Shown here piece after piece: positions 37,183 to 50,300 of a stretch of DNA of 64,000 nucleotides. The notes below the pieces were generated by a model. It had not been told where the DNA came from, did no database searches, and saw only the letters and a program-made list of their open reading frames with translations. The position numbers and the translations under genes were made by a program. Numbering within the stretch: the stretch's first letter is position 1; each line of letters starts with the position of its first letter. This DNA comes from Pithys albifrons albifrons (Eukaryota > Chordata > Aves > Passeriformes > Thamnophilidae): assembly GCF_047495875.1 (NCBI RefSeq), contig NC_092461.1, positions 89,245,431 to 89,309,430 on the forward strand, read 5' to 3'.

Positions 37183-39334
37183 AGTGAATCAGTGTGAATG
37201 AGATGTGAAGTGGATCAGAAATCAAGTCCTGAGACAAATGGAAGTGAGGAGAGTAGGTTTGAATTTTAGCCACTGTTAATACTGACTGGAAGAGACTTTA
37301 TTCAAACCCATGTTTCTTTAGACCAGTTTTGAGCAGGCCAATCCATGACTTGTGTTCTAAGGCTGAAATGCGTCTTAGTCATCCCAAGCTGCTTGTTTGA
37401 ATTAAGAAGGGCTAAATCTAAGTGAGAGTACAACTGTCTGTGAATATCATAAGTTCCCATTGTGAACTTTGTTTATGGATGAATGAAATGTGAAGTCTTC
37501 ATTGCAGGTGATTTTATTGTGTTTTTTCTAAGTTCCCCCCTATGAGAGACATTAAAGTTTTAACTGGTTTTTTTTTTCCTTTTTGTGCCACAATTTCTAC
37601 TATTTTCTGCTTTTCAGAAAGCATGATTTATTTGTGTGAGACTGTGTATTGTAAAAGGATTACCTTGTTAATTGTTTTTTTCTAGTGCAGTTTTTAAAAA
37701 TCCTGTTTAAATAGTTGCTAATGTTTTTGCTCCAAAAGTCGCCATGTTTACTGCCATAATAAGAAGACAAGTCATTTTATTATCTTAATGTTTATTCCTG
37801 GAAGGGGGGGGGGGGGGGGGGAATGTTTTTTACAGCCTTTTTGATACATTCCCCATGCACTGGTCTCCATTTTGTGCATTTTCTCACTTCTAATAGTCCA
37901 AATGCCCTTGCTTCATAAAAGACCTTAGAACTTCATTAGTTTGGCTATGGAGTCTACGAAGAGGTGAATTTTAGTCAGTCAGCTCTCTGTTTTCTAAGCT
38001 CTCTTTAGAGTCTCAAATGTGGGTGTATTTTTAACAGTGTGTAGTATACACATGCCAATTTCCAACATTGTGCTGCATCTAAATTACATTTTGATTTTGT
38101 GTTTGTTTTTTTTTTTACAATGAGGGCTTTTTATTCTTCTTTTGATTTGACAAGATGAAAAAGTAGTTGCCATGAATTTTACTGGACTTTCCGGAGAGCA
38201 TCACCAAACAGAGGCCAGTCATGGAAAATTGCAGCCAACATGACAATAAAAAATCAAAAAATGAGAACAGGTTATAACCGAAACCAGACTATCAAACTTT
38301 TTGACAAACACTAAACAGATACTAGGTTATAGTATAGCAGTTTATTCAGTAGCCAGATGACAAGAAAGCCTTTTTATGCTCTGTAGTGGGACATACCTTC
38401 CTAAGCCAAACAACCTTGTAGACTGCTGTTTGGATAGCCAGAATCATCTTCTCTTAACCTTTGTATGAGCTTTATGAAACCTGCAAATGACCTTTTTTTA
38501 AGCACGATGTTACAAACTGAGTTGCGTGGGGCACGACAAAGGTAAACTGGTTTCCATCAGCTGTAGTGCTCACAGGTGCAATGTCCTAGAAAGCGTCATG
38601 GATTTACAGGTGCCACTGCTGGCTAAATAGAAGGTAAGCATGGAAGAGAAAAGATGGAAAGAACCTCAGAGTCCTTCAGATGCATCGGATTTCGTGCATC
38701 CCATCTTGGTTTGTTTCATTCATTTTTTGAAACTCACTCCTCTCTGCAATTCATTTCAGACTTGAGCTGACTTGTTTCTCTTTTCCTTTACTTCATTCTC
38801 CACTGAGGTATCAGAATTGTCTCCTCACTATATCGTGAAGTTCAGTGCTTGTGTTTATTTAATTCCTCCTTTCTCCATGATCTCTTCTTCCCTCTTTATT
38901 CTTCCTGATTGTATAATGTACAGTGTATAGTTAAATTGGTGTAAACCTAATTTAAATCAAGTTAAGTGCACCTGTGTTCTAGGATTAGCTCTAGTGCAAC
39001 TGGATATGTTTCATTGTAACTAGAGGAATTGAGACACAAAGGTTTCTGATGAAGACAAGACCATAGCAAGATAGCAATCCTCTGAGTACTTAAGGAAAAA
39101 AATTAACTTCAGCCACAGTAGTTCTTTCCCATCTTGCATTTCTTCTCGTCTCCTGTGCCTCTTTCCTTCAAGAAAAATATTAAGTTGCTCTTCAGATACA
39201 GATTTTGACTTCACCTCATTTTTTTCATCCCCTCTTCCTTTCCCTCTCAAAAAGCAAGTTCAAAGAGGAAGTTGGACTAGTAGTTCATATTTTATGCCTT
39301 AGCCTGTGACTTTGTTCTTTGGATACCAAAGCAA
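37183..39334. other. Non-coding DNA with poly-G run and C/T-rich patch
   Basis: It holds the 18-G run at 37804-37821, T runs near 37570 and 38107-38116, and a C/T-skewed patch at about 38730-38910. Open frames are under 80 codons. Confidence 0.5.
37804..37821 (+). repeat. Poly-G run (18 G)
   Basis: There are eighteen consecutive G residues. Runs this long are rare in bird macrochromosome-like DNA. They can form G-quadruplex, are length-variable and are often mis-sized in assemblies. Confidence 0.95.
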
Positions 39335-39718
39335 GTTGTTCTGAACTCGCCACCAGCTGCCGCAAGAGAGGAGCCCCGAAGAAGAGACACAAGGACTCCC
39401 TGAAACAACACCTCAGCCTTGGCCATGTCGACGGCCACCAATGGTCCACTCTGGCCTCCAATGGGGATTCATGGAGACACACCATTCACGACGCTGCTGC
39501 TTCCTTTGAGAATGCACGGAGAGTCAGTCTCAAGGAGAAAAGACAACGCAGAAAGAACCGTTCCTTGCCAATGTCACCCAGGGAGACGTTCCGCTGTGCC
39601 TTTTGTGACCGGGCCTGCCTATCCCGTATCGGCCTTTTTAGCCACCAGCAGCTTGCAGCAAGCGTGGGTAGTGCCCTTCTCAAATCTTCGTTCGCGAAGC
39701 CTAGCCATGATGATGATG
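39335..39718 (+). mobile_element. RTE-clade LINE 3' end (ORF C-terminus, 3'UTR, ATG tail)
   Basis: This is the 3' fragment of a non-LTR retrotransposon distinct from CR1. A plus-strand frame (39319-39732, 137 codons; codons before about 39340 may be flank) encodes the basic tail of an endonuclease/RT polyprotein: RKRGAPKKRHKDSLKQHLS at residues 15-33, WSTLAS at 42-47, WRHTIHDAAASFENARR at 52-68, a K/R-rich linker at 72-81, then a finger-like CAFCDRACLSRIGLFSH at 93-109. These tails occur in RTE-like LINEs of many animals. A short 3'UTR follows, with a 5-bp TTCG-loop hairpin (39686-39699) and (ATG)4 at 39707-39718. A microsatellite tail instead of poly-A is typical of RTE. A likely 1-base deletion near 39650 shifts the frame, so the ORF reads through the 3'UTR and ATG repeats as AKPSHDDD. 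The 5' part with the endonuclease and RT is missing. The sequence is GC-richer and more CpG-rich than its flanks, suggesting a younger insertion. An AviRTE-like identity is plausible but untested. Confidence 0.85.
39686..39699 (+). other. 3'UTR hairpin of the RTE fragment
   Basis: CTTCG, TTCG loop, CGAAG: a perfect 5-bp stem eight bases before the (ATG)n tail. In non-LTR elements the 3' end of the RNA is recognised by the reverse transcriptase at target-primed reverse transcription, so a recognition role is a reasonable inference. The structure itself is seen directly. Confidence 0.6.
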
Positions 39719-42700
39719 TATTAAATGAGTAGAATCTGTATTTAAGGTGGAACAACCCAGGAATCTGTTCCTTTATGAGCAGTTTTTTCTTTTCGTTTCT
39801 CTTATACAGCATTTTTTTCAAGCACACAAAATTGTAGTATATAAATTTATTAAGTTTTGTTGATATTGTCAGCAGTTTCTGAGAAAATTGCTAAGTAGAG
39901 TTTCGTATGAGTTTTCTTTGATTCTCCTTGATTGATTTTAGTTGAAGTTTCAAATACTTTAATGATTAGTGGTTGGCCTATTCTAATATTAGAAGGTCAA
40001 ACTGACAGCTGAGACAGTAATTTCTATTACTTGGAAATAATTCTTTCTCTCTAAAACACATCAAATAGACTCAAAACTGATTCAGACCCTGATTTTGAAC
40101 CTCCTAAATTTCCAAGACTTGGAATTTTTACCTGCATCCAAATTTCACAAATGAGATAAATTTCTATTACATTCTAAAATCAGGAGGGAAAAATACTCTA
40201 TTTAGACATTCTCTGATTGCATATTTCAGTCCCTATTCTGTGTCTGAAACTAATGCTAGATCAAAAAGTTTTGAACAATTTACATCTAAGAATGAACAGG
40301 AAAATATTTCTTCAACACTATTCCAGCCATTTATTCTAGTGGCCTTTAAGTAATAGACGTTTATTTTTAAAATGTTAAAAATGGTTAGCTGATAGTTCCA
40401 GCCACACATCTCTCCCAAAATTTATTAATCTTTTCAGCAGGCTAACTGATGATCATGAGTTGAGGTTGGTTTTGTTTTGGGGCTTTAGTCTTCTTTTTCA
40501 TCTATTGATGAAATGAGGGAAGGGGAGATTACATGACATGAACAGTGGTCCCAGAGTAAGTATCAGAGCTAAGAACTGCTTTAGCTGGTTTTTTCCATCT
40601 CTTGCACCAAGTGATGCTGCAAAGGTTTGGCATCATCATTAATGGAAGCCATTGATTTTGCTTTTCTTTTTTATTTTTTAGTCCAGATTGTAATGTAAGT
40701 ATATGGCATATAATAGTTGTTCTTTTTATCCATGTTCAGATTCATTGTGGTCTTTCAAATGATACTTACATGAATCTATGAAAGAGCAAAACATCACGGA
40801 CTTTTAAAATAGAAATATTAGGCAATAAATAGTATAGCTGAAGAATCAATAATAAAATGTAGGTGGCTTTTACTGCTAATTTAATTAAGTTTGTGTCATG
40901 TGTAAAATTGCATATAGACACATAGGTAGAGCTGCTTACCTGTATTGAAATGTAACTCTCATACCATTTGAAAACAAGCTGACATGAAACTTGCTATAAA
41001 AAATGAAATATTCTAAGATATCCAATATATCTGTGAATAAATGAGATGTGCAGAAGTAAAAAGGGAAATAACAACTTCAAATTGTCCAAAGAATTACTTG
41101 AAGATAATAGAGAGTTTTGGGTTTTTTCCTTATTGATTATTCCCAGAACTTGAGGTTTCATATTTAGATTGACAACTGAGTTATTTGCCCATACCTAGTG
41201 ACTGACAACAGATAATGGAAAGGCTTTTACCATGATATAGCAGCAGAGAATAATTTCTAATTTACTACTATAGTTCTCATCAAAAGTACCCCAGCAAAAA
41301 CAGTAGATTTATCACTTCAATTACTGGAATTTCACATTTAGTTTAAAGAGACATGTTTCTATAATGTGACAGGCTTTACAGATTCTGAACTTCTTCAGAC
41401 ATTTCAGCTATCAGAGTAATCAGGAAAAGATATAAATGAAAGCAATTGTTTTAGTTTTATAACTTTCAGTGCTGTCTACTGGCAAGAAACGAAACAGGCC
41501 ATAAACTGATGGTCTTTGCCAAGTCTATAAAAGGGGGAAAAAAGATATTCCATATCACAGTCTTTTTACTTTTTCTAAACCAACTGTCTGACACTGGGTG
41601 AGAATGACATTAAAACAGTATTCAGTTAATATCTACGATTTAACTTTTATATGGATATTTTTAAATTAGCCACCTAGTGATAGTAAAATGTTGTTTACCT
41701 CAAAATATAGAGTATATTTTTAATACGTTTAGTCATATCACTTCTGTCCAGCTTGCATGCCTCAAGCTATGAGAGGGAACCAAAAGATTTTAAAAAAGAC
41801 TAACATAAAAAAAAACCAGTCAACAATCATAGGCTTCTGTACTCTAAAAAAAGTCCATGTGAATGATTTTAAAGCTGATTTAAAATATTCTAACAGGTAG
41901 TGTTTTCTGCTTTTGGAGAAGATGGAGTGTTCACTTCTCTTTTTGAGAAGCAGGTCTGTAAGTTTTATAATTCATTCCCACTTGGTTTTTCTCAGCTTGG
42001 GCAATAACAAATGTCACATGTAAACTGGGGGTGCCAGAGCACTTCTGAGGTCCCAGGCATGTATTCCAGCTTCATGTCAGGGAATATCTGGCCACAGACA
42101 GGATCCCATGTGCTCCTTTTCTCTCCTGGAGTGCCCTGATTTCTTGTGCAAAGGCAGCCTTTACATGTAAAGTGGGTCCCAGGTCAGAACACTGACAAAC
42201 AAAATGCTGGTGTGTGGGGTTGTGTTACAGCACCCTCCCATCAGCCAGCTTTAAATGCAGTGAACAAATCTTAGTGGAGCACTGTGCTATACTTTCCATT
42301 TTATGGCAAGATAAATCAGTGCACCAAAGGAGATCTAATCTGTCTCTAGGTTCACTTCAGGAGATTTGGATCTGTCTCCAGATAAATAACCTTTATCCTA
42401 ACAGTATGCTTATGCAGACAGACATACTGGTTCTCCCTGAAATTTCCCTTTTGTAGATGCTTGGCAATCCCTCCCATTTTTCATTAAATAAAAGGCATTG
42501 AAGGAGGCTTTTATAAAGGATTCCTACCAGAGAAAGTCGGCACATTTTCATGTAGGATTCCTAGTTCCTCTGCAAACAGAGCTGTTACTCTTACATAGAG
42601 TCTTACTCTTCTCTGTCCTCCTCTCAGACCGGAGGGCAGGACTGTAGGATTGGGAATCGAACGCACATGGCTTGAGTGGACGCTACAGGAGACTTCCACT

Positions 42701-43899
42701 GGTGTGCCAGATCAGGTGTGCTCTATTGTGTTGCCAGCATAGCAAAATACCGTAATAAAACTTCTCCAACTACTAAAAGCAGAAGGGATTTTCCCACAGC
42801 TGTTGCAGATTTCATAAATAAGTACACACAATAATGATATTTGATATAAATGGAATGCCATCACACATGGTGCCTCTGCTGGTCTGATGACTGCTAGGGT
42901 GCAGTTTTTATCACAGAGCATACATTTACTGGCAGAAGGGGAGTTTATCTATTGTACAATATGTGAAAGGGGTCTTGTTTGGGATTTGGTGTTGTGGAGC
43001 ACTGTAGTAGTTAAGCCAGCTCTAGAATTTTATTGCCTGTTACAGCTGAATTTTCAAGAAAGGCTGTGATTTAGATCATAGAAAGGAAGTATCAAAATGC
43101 TATATATGGTGTCAAATGTGCATAAGTGATTGAGCACATCTGTTTATGAGGTACAATACTTGAGTGATAATGTTTATGAGAAGTTCTATTAGGGTGAATA
43201 ACACAGCTGCAACTTAAATACCTGTTTGGATTGTATTTATATCCATCGATTTAAAGTAGATCTAAATAGATTGGTCACATATTTGAGTTTTGTTTGTTTG
43301 TTTACTCTTACAGAGGCCAGGGAAGAAGTTTTAATTAGTGCCAGTGAAGTTCTCATCTCTCAACCTTAAGAATCCAAATTAAGGGACTGTCAAATCCCAA
43401 GGTAGCAGTCCCAAATGAACCTGCAGCTCTTCACTGGTTTATATAGATTCTTCCTCCCAAAATTGAAGGTAGCAGTATTTTGGCACATGACTAGCATTTT
43501 ATTTATATTCATAAAATAGGATTTCAGACATCTTAGCAGCAGAAATGCTAAACCTTAGTTAAATGTGGAATAAGTGTTTTCTTAAGAAAATTTTTTCAAA
43601 TAATTTCATCTCACAGTCATGTAGAATGGCAGATGTTTGCAAATCTTGGTGTAAAACTGATTGAAATATTTTAGGAAAACTGAAATAATGTCAGTGGCAA
43701 AATTTATTTTACCAAGTGCAGATGTAAGACATCAAGTTCTCAGACTGATGGCAGAATTAACAAAAAACACCATCTGGTTCAATAATTATCTGAGAATACC
43801 CATATTCTTGGGTTTGTTTTAATACCACTTAGTTCCCAGCTTTATTTTATCAGTGTTTGCACACCAATGAGACTAGATTGTGCAAAATGAAGACTACTT
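39719..43899. other. Non-coding DNA, no gene seen
   Basis: AT-rich unique DNA; open frames are at most about 80 codons. A short TTTG repeat lies near 43287-43303. No element is recognised. Confidence 0.5.
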
Positions 43900-44380
43900 C
43901 CATCTGATCATTTTTAAAAAAACAGCGTGTTTTTGCATGAATAATGAATCTTTGAATTGTTACTAAACAAGCAAATTATTTGCGTATGTGTCACATCGGT
44001 TATCAAGTTTGCACATGTGACAGCTTCAACAGCCGTCACATAAAATGCATAGAGCTTGTAACCATATGTTTTTGCTTGACAAAAAGCTAAAACTCAAGAT
44101 CAATTTTCAATATGGAATGCACAAATTAACACTCTAAAATGCACCACGAATTTGGCAAAATATGCAGAAATAGCATGTTTCTAGATATTAACTGATATCT
44201 TTGGATTCGACCTTAAGGTATTCAATCATTTTGATTAAAAGACTGATTTCTCATAAAACCACAGTCTGTTGGAGGCGCAAAGCCAATGACATTTGAGCAT
44301 TCATATATTTTCATAAACTTTGAACAATGTCAGTGAGACACCTCTTCAATCTTGGCCACACAACAGCAGGGTATTCAATC
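43900..44380. promoter_or_regulatory. Candidate conserved non-coding element
   Basis: Homopolymer-poor sequence with CACATCGGTTATCAAG near 43992, CACATGTGACAGC near 44014, GCCGTCACAT near 44032 and TTGGAGGCGCAAAGCC near 44269. CpGs are sparse but sit in motif-like contexts. No coding frame is present. The call rests on texture only. Confidence 0.2.
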
Positions 44381-47300
44381 TTTCTTTAGCTTAAGACAGA
44401 AAATTTGAATATCAGCATAGGGTTATTAATGTGACAGTTCACATGGCATGCACCATGTTGATTCTTAAAAAGCAGATCTGTGGAATGTATACAGCATTCT
44501 GCTTTGCACTCCTGCTCTTAAAAATCCAACAGAAAGCCTTAAAATGCATTTTTGCAGCTTTTTTTAGTAGTAAAACATGAAGAAAATTGACTGCAGTTTT
44601 AGACCTTGAAAGTTACTGGTATTATTTCTGTGATTATATCATCTGTTGTGTTTAATATTAAAGATGGACAACAGATCTCGTAGTGTATTACTTAACTCTT
44701 TTTGTTTGTAGAAAAATGGCATTAGCAAGTGCCTAAGCAGCCATGCAGTCAAATATTTAGTCATACCACCTCCCCCTTTTTCTTGGCTGACTTAATGTCT
44801 GTCAAAATTTATAGCATTCCAAATAAAGAAATAGACACCCCCTTTATTTCTTTAAATTCAGATTTTTGAGTAATGTAATGTTGTTCAATGTAAGCATGTC
44901 ATTTTACATTACATCATGTTGTAGGTCAGATGCAATGTAACTTTTTATGATGCATTGTAAATGACAAAACATGCTGCAATATGTGATATATATTGGTAGA
45001 TGCCCCTGATAACATCGCTTTTTCTTTAGAGTGTTGTCGCCTGAGCAGCTTGGGAGAAACCAGATGGGCTGTGAGGGGAAGATGAGCAATTCTGTCTTGC
45101 CCAAACTGCAAATGTGACAACACACTGTTAAGACAGGAGACAGCGAGGTGCATGTGTTAATATAATACAAGGCACCCACAGATGTCCCAAAGTTTTCATT
45201 TAAAAAGCCCTGTTAAACAAACAAAACCCAGAATCTCATCCTATTTCAATGACAGTTGGAAGATCAGCTCTTACTCTTATACAAGATGGAGTAAAAGTCT
45301 CACTGGTTTTAAATCCGTGCCTGCTAATAAATACTGGCTACTCCTGTATAGGTAGAAACGGGAATTGTATCTTGCAACTCAGCCTTCCAGTTCCCTCAGT
45401 AATTCCAAATGTACTGTATTAATTTAATATTTCTATAGCTTCTCCTATCTCGAAGGATGTTGAAATCTGTTACAGTCTTCCATTGCATCCAGAAGGCTTC
45501 CCTGCCCAGTGAAAACCAGCTGTAGCCAAGGTGAAGCATGCAGGGTTTCAACACAGAGAAATGTACATGACTAATGTAATTTTAAGTTTAAACTGTAGGG
45601 GAAACACAGATAAGTGTAATGTAACTTAAAAATATTGGAACTTTACCAGGACATTCTTACTCTTGGAAAATGTTCTACAGGAATCTACCAGAAGTGTCTA
45701 ATTTGAAAAATTGCACAGCATTTCCACCTGCATGATGCCCTACAGTGATAGCAACAATGTCCTAGTTAGGACATCAGGGGAATAAAAGGCCTCTTTTCCA
45801 ATGTAGTGTGACCATGTGTGTAAGCTGTTCAACATTAAGCTTTCACTATTATATACTCTCACTGGGTCTTTAGATTGTGAGCCCTTTCAGTGGATTGCTT
45901 CCCTCAGCTCCTGTGTTTGTACAAGGCCTGGCACAATACCCCCAAGAACAATTACAACATATAAATTGTAAATAAAACACTACTAATGCTGCTTAATGCC
46001 ATGGAAGTTATCACTTCAATGCTGACTCAGAAGCTAAAGCAGCTTGAAAAGGCTCATAACTAACCTTCCTGTGCACTAGAATCTACTTTAAATGAAGAAT
46101 TCTATCTTATCTCTACCAGTCACCGAGATTACTGAAGTTGTGGGCATAATATTAGACCTGCAGTCCAATTTGTGATGGTGGTTTTAAGTGGTATTACCCA
46201 TCCATGTGTTTGCATGTCTGTGTATTTCTCGATCAATTACATACTCTTTTGTTGTGAGGTTGGATGGACTGAATTTTTCACAAATGGCAGTCGCACACAG
46301 TTACCTAAATAAAAGTAGTAAACTACATCCATGAGCCTATAAAAAAAAAAGCAACGCACTGTCTTTAATAATTGTGTATACTTGGAAGGGAGTGGCTCTG
46401 TAACTTTGTTCATAAAAATCAATTTTTTTTTACATTTTGGTTTCAGACTCGATACATATTTTTGGAACACTCTACTTCTCCTCCCTATGGGGTTGATCAA
46501 GTTATTCACAGAAGTCTTTTTGAGAGTTTTATTTGAGTTCTGTTCTCTTCAACAGCAGAAAAGTGAAAGCATAGCAAGAAAAATAAAAAAGGCAATAGAA
46601 AATTATTGGACGTAATGGCTAAAAGAGCCTTAATTTGAAGAAGAAAGACTCTTCTATTGTGGTTTTGGGGTCTTTATGGAAGCCTTCTAGCAGTGAAGGT
46701 TTTTTTTTTCTTTTTCCCAGTACTTCTAAGGAGAATGTTGCTATATAATGAAGGAATCTACAGGACAAAATCTTTCCTGTTTTAACACAGATACTATGTC
46801 ACTGGCTCTCTTCTTCTTGTGCAGTTGTGATGAAAGCTGTATGAATGGCTGAGCTGTTCTGAAAGGACGTATTTTCATTCTGAGTTGAGAATAGCTGTGG
46901 GAAGACTAAGAGCTTCTTGATGCTGCTTCTTTTTCCACTAACTTTTCTTCTTCCTTATTCAGCTGCATTAGAAATTGGGTGGGAATTGATAATCCTTTAG
47001 GAATGTAGCTTTTGACAGTTATCTGGTGGATGATAATTAATGCATTCCAAGAGGATTATCATAGTGGACTGTAGTTATAAAAGAGTGACATTCCATTTAC
47101 ATGGAGTGAAACTTTAATATATGGCTGTCTCTACAACGTCTTTTTAGGAAAAATCTTCAACCTTTCAGCTCCAGTCAGTGTAGCTCTACCCAGTCCAGCT
47201 GTAATGAGAGCAACTCTAGGCACAGGCAGTCTTTACCAGTGTGTTACAATGCCTTAAAAGCACAGAAAACCCACAAAATATTGTTGTTAACACATCACGT

Positions 47301-50300
47301 ATGTAATTGTTTCTGAGATATTCAGGATGAAGCATTTTGTTTGTTGACTTTGAGGAGTAATGCTTGCAAAGATTTTGAAATGGATGATGAAGACTGAGTG
47401 GGGGCAATGGGATTAAGACAGTTCTTTGATTTTTCTAAGCAGCATTTTTTATTATAAACTTCACTGTGTATTGCAATAGAATGAAAGTTTCATAGACAAG
47501 TTATTCAGAACTCAGCTCTCTGTAAAAACTTGCAAATTGCTGTATCTCTTAACTAACGAAATAGATACTTTGGTGATTAATGATAATACTTTTGGGCACA
47601 GTTGGCTGATCTGCTCTACTGTCTTTTGTGAAGAGCAAAGCAACCTGTTTTCCTGAAATCAGTGGGATTTGGGACTGACTGGCCCATCCCACTGTTATAT
47701 GGGACAGGGCTCTATCCCCTGATATGGGTCAAGGGAACATTTTGACTCAGGCGAAAGAAGCAGTTTGCTTATGGTTTTGCCTACTGGGGGCATAAAGTTT
47801 CCTGTGGTATTAGGAGATGAATGGGTTTTGCACCTTTTTAAATTAGAGAATATCGATGAGGATAAAAGCTATAAATGATTGCCTTTAGGTTCCAAGTGTT
47901 ACAGAACACAGTGTGACAGCATCAAAAAGGCTATAACCAATTATATTGTACGTTGCTGTACAACCTAGGCAATTTTATAACCTTACAGCAGTAGCCTGCT
48001 ATGATTCAACTGCAGAAAAATTGTCAATATAGGTTTTAGTATACCTTTGCATTTGTTCTTTTACTCTCCTAAGTTAATCTTAAGGAGAAAGTGTTATTAG
48101 CCACCAGCCATTTGTCAGGATGGGCTTTGTTTTCTGTTTCACTGCACTGACTTCTGTGTTGCATTGCAGATGTTATATCGATGCTAACAGGCTCACTACA
48201 CCAATCTGTAGCAGCATCACTCTCTCTCCAGCAAGAAAAACTCCTTTCATATATTCCATTAGTATGTTTGTTTGGTTCAGTATTAGAGTTTATGGTCTGG
48301 TTTTGTGGTCAACTACCTTTTTGTTATGAACTACTGTCAAACTGCAAAAAAGAGTATTTTTCAGTGGAAAAATAAATGAAAGATGTCAGGCAATTCTTAG
48401 AACAACAAGAATAATTTCAAAATCAAAATATTCTGTAAGGTGCCCAAGTTGAGGTCAAATTCCTCCAATACATCCTGATGCACAGTAAAGATTACATAAA
48501 TGTTAAATAAGAACACCATCTCAAAAATACATTTCCTTTATGTAGAAAGCAAATTTGTGTCATAGAGTTGTAAATGTAGGAAATGGAAACAATTTATAGG
48601 GTCCCCTACTGAAACTCACATGAGATATAAGATTACTGAATAAGTTTTACAGTGCTCTGTCCCGTCTTTGCTGTGAAAAGCAAAGATCCATTTAAATTGA
48701 AATTTGAAATAGGTTTAAAAAGAAAGAAAACCTCTACATGAGAAAGTAAACTCAACATTTATAAGGATCATTATTTAAATATAATGATGAAAACATTGGA
48801 GTTGATGCAGGGAAGAAGTCATATTTCGATCATTAAAAGCTTAATTTTCAGCCCAATAAATGTATCTTTTTAATGTACCATTTCATGGAACGGTATGTTC
48901 CTGTTTATATTTTGAATCTCACGAGTGAAGGTATTTCTGATATATTAAAGTATATTAAAGTTCAACAATATATTAATCAGTCAGATCTCAGCTGACATAT
49001 GTTGCAGTACTGATTTTACACTCATTGAATGGATATTGCCGTAGTATTTTAGACAAGGCCTGACTAAATTTCTTAACAGTCCATGGGAAATATTTTTGCT
49101 GGTTTCAGTGGGATTTGGAGCAGACCAATAGAATTTGCATTAAGGGCAGACCCAAGGCCACCTTTGAGACCGGAGCTGGATGCTGCACAGATTGCAAGCC
49201 CACACTCTGAGGAACAACTAGAGCAGCCTTTAGGGTGTCATGTGCTGCCCATGTCCCATGGATTAGCACATTGCCAGGATGCCTGACTAGGCTGTCCACA
49301 GGTATTGTGGCAATTATGTGAGAGACAGAGGACCATGAACACAACAAATATGGGAGGTATTTTCAAAGTAAGAGGCACTCTTGAACAAATAAGTCAGTGA
49401 AAGTCTCCCTGATCTCCTGGTCTTTTTCATGGAAACATCCTTCCCTCTGTTTACTTTGTCCTCATTTGTTTCATGTCTATACTGTTACCTTCTTTGCACT
49501 TCTAAGAAAATCTCCATTTTATCTGGCCCATTGGAGGGCGCCATGACAATTTGATGTTGCCCCGTTTGCTTGTAAGGGGTGAGGGTTGCAGTCTGATGAC
49601 TTTCTGGCATAAGCAAAACAGTCCTCGATAACTCTGCAGATTAATGTTCCAAATGTAGCGTGGTACCTGAATGTTTTGAAATATTTGGGGTGAAAACTTG
49701 GTCTCATCATCACCTTAATGTCCCATTCTCTCCGCTTCCAAAAAAGAGTAAGGGAGATGCATTCATACATATGCTACATCTAGCTTGATCTTTTTCTTTT
49801 TCAGTTTTTAGGTTCAAATAGTAGTAATGATTAATAACGTAATGGTTCTGAGCTATTTATTTCTACTCTCAAAAAGGGAGTTAGTAAATTTATTCTTTCA
49901 CTAAAGGACATCCGTTTTAAAGTGTATAGGGAAAATGTATCAAAATATTAATTAGACTTTCCTTTTGTTTTGCTAGTTTGCATTAGACAGATGGAATTCT
50001 GATCTTTAACAGCATCATGACTCATGAAACTGCTTGTGTACTAAAATGCCATTATTAACACAACAGTAGTTTTCAGCAGTTGGTAATTATTGGCATAATT
50101 AAACATTTATCAAGAAACAAGTATTTATCATTCATTAAACTTTCATTAAAAATCCATCTTAGCACAAGCTAGATTAGCCAGTGATTTTCAAGTGATAACT
50201 TCTTAACTTCTGGCAGGAACCTGCAGCATTTTGATGGCAAAGAAAGTCGTGTATAATGCAACCTTTCAGATTTCGTAAACAGTTATAGGATTTAGGAGTG

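Noticed and set aside
49083..49286. GC-richer 67-codon ORF as an exon
   Set aside because: No convincing splice boundaries or protein family; antisense is also open.
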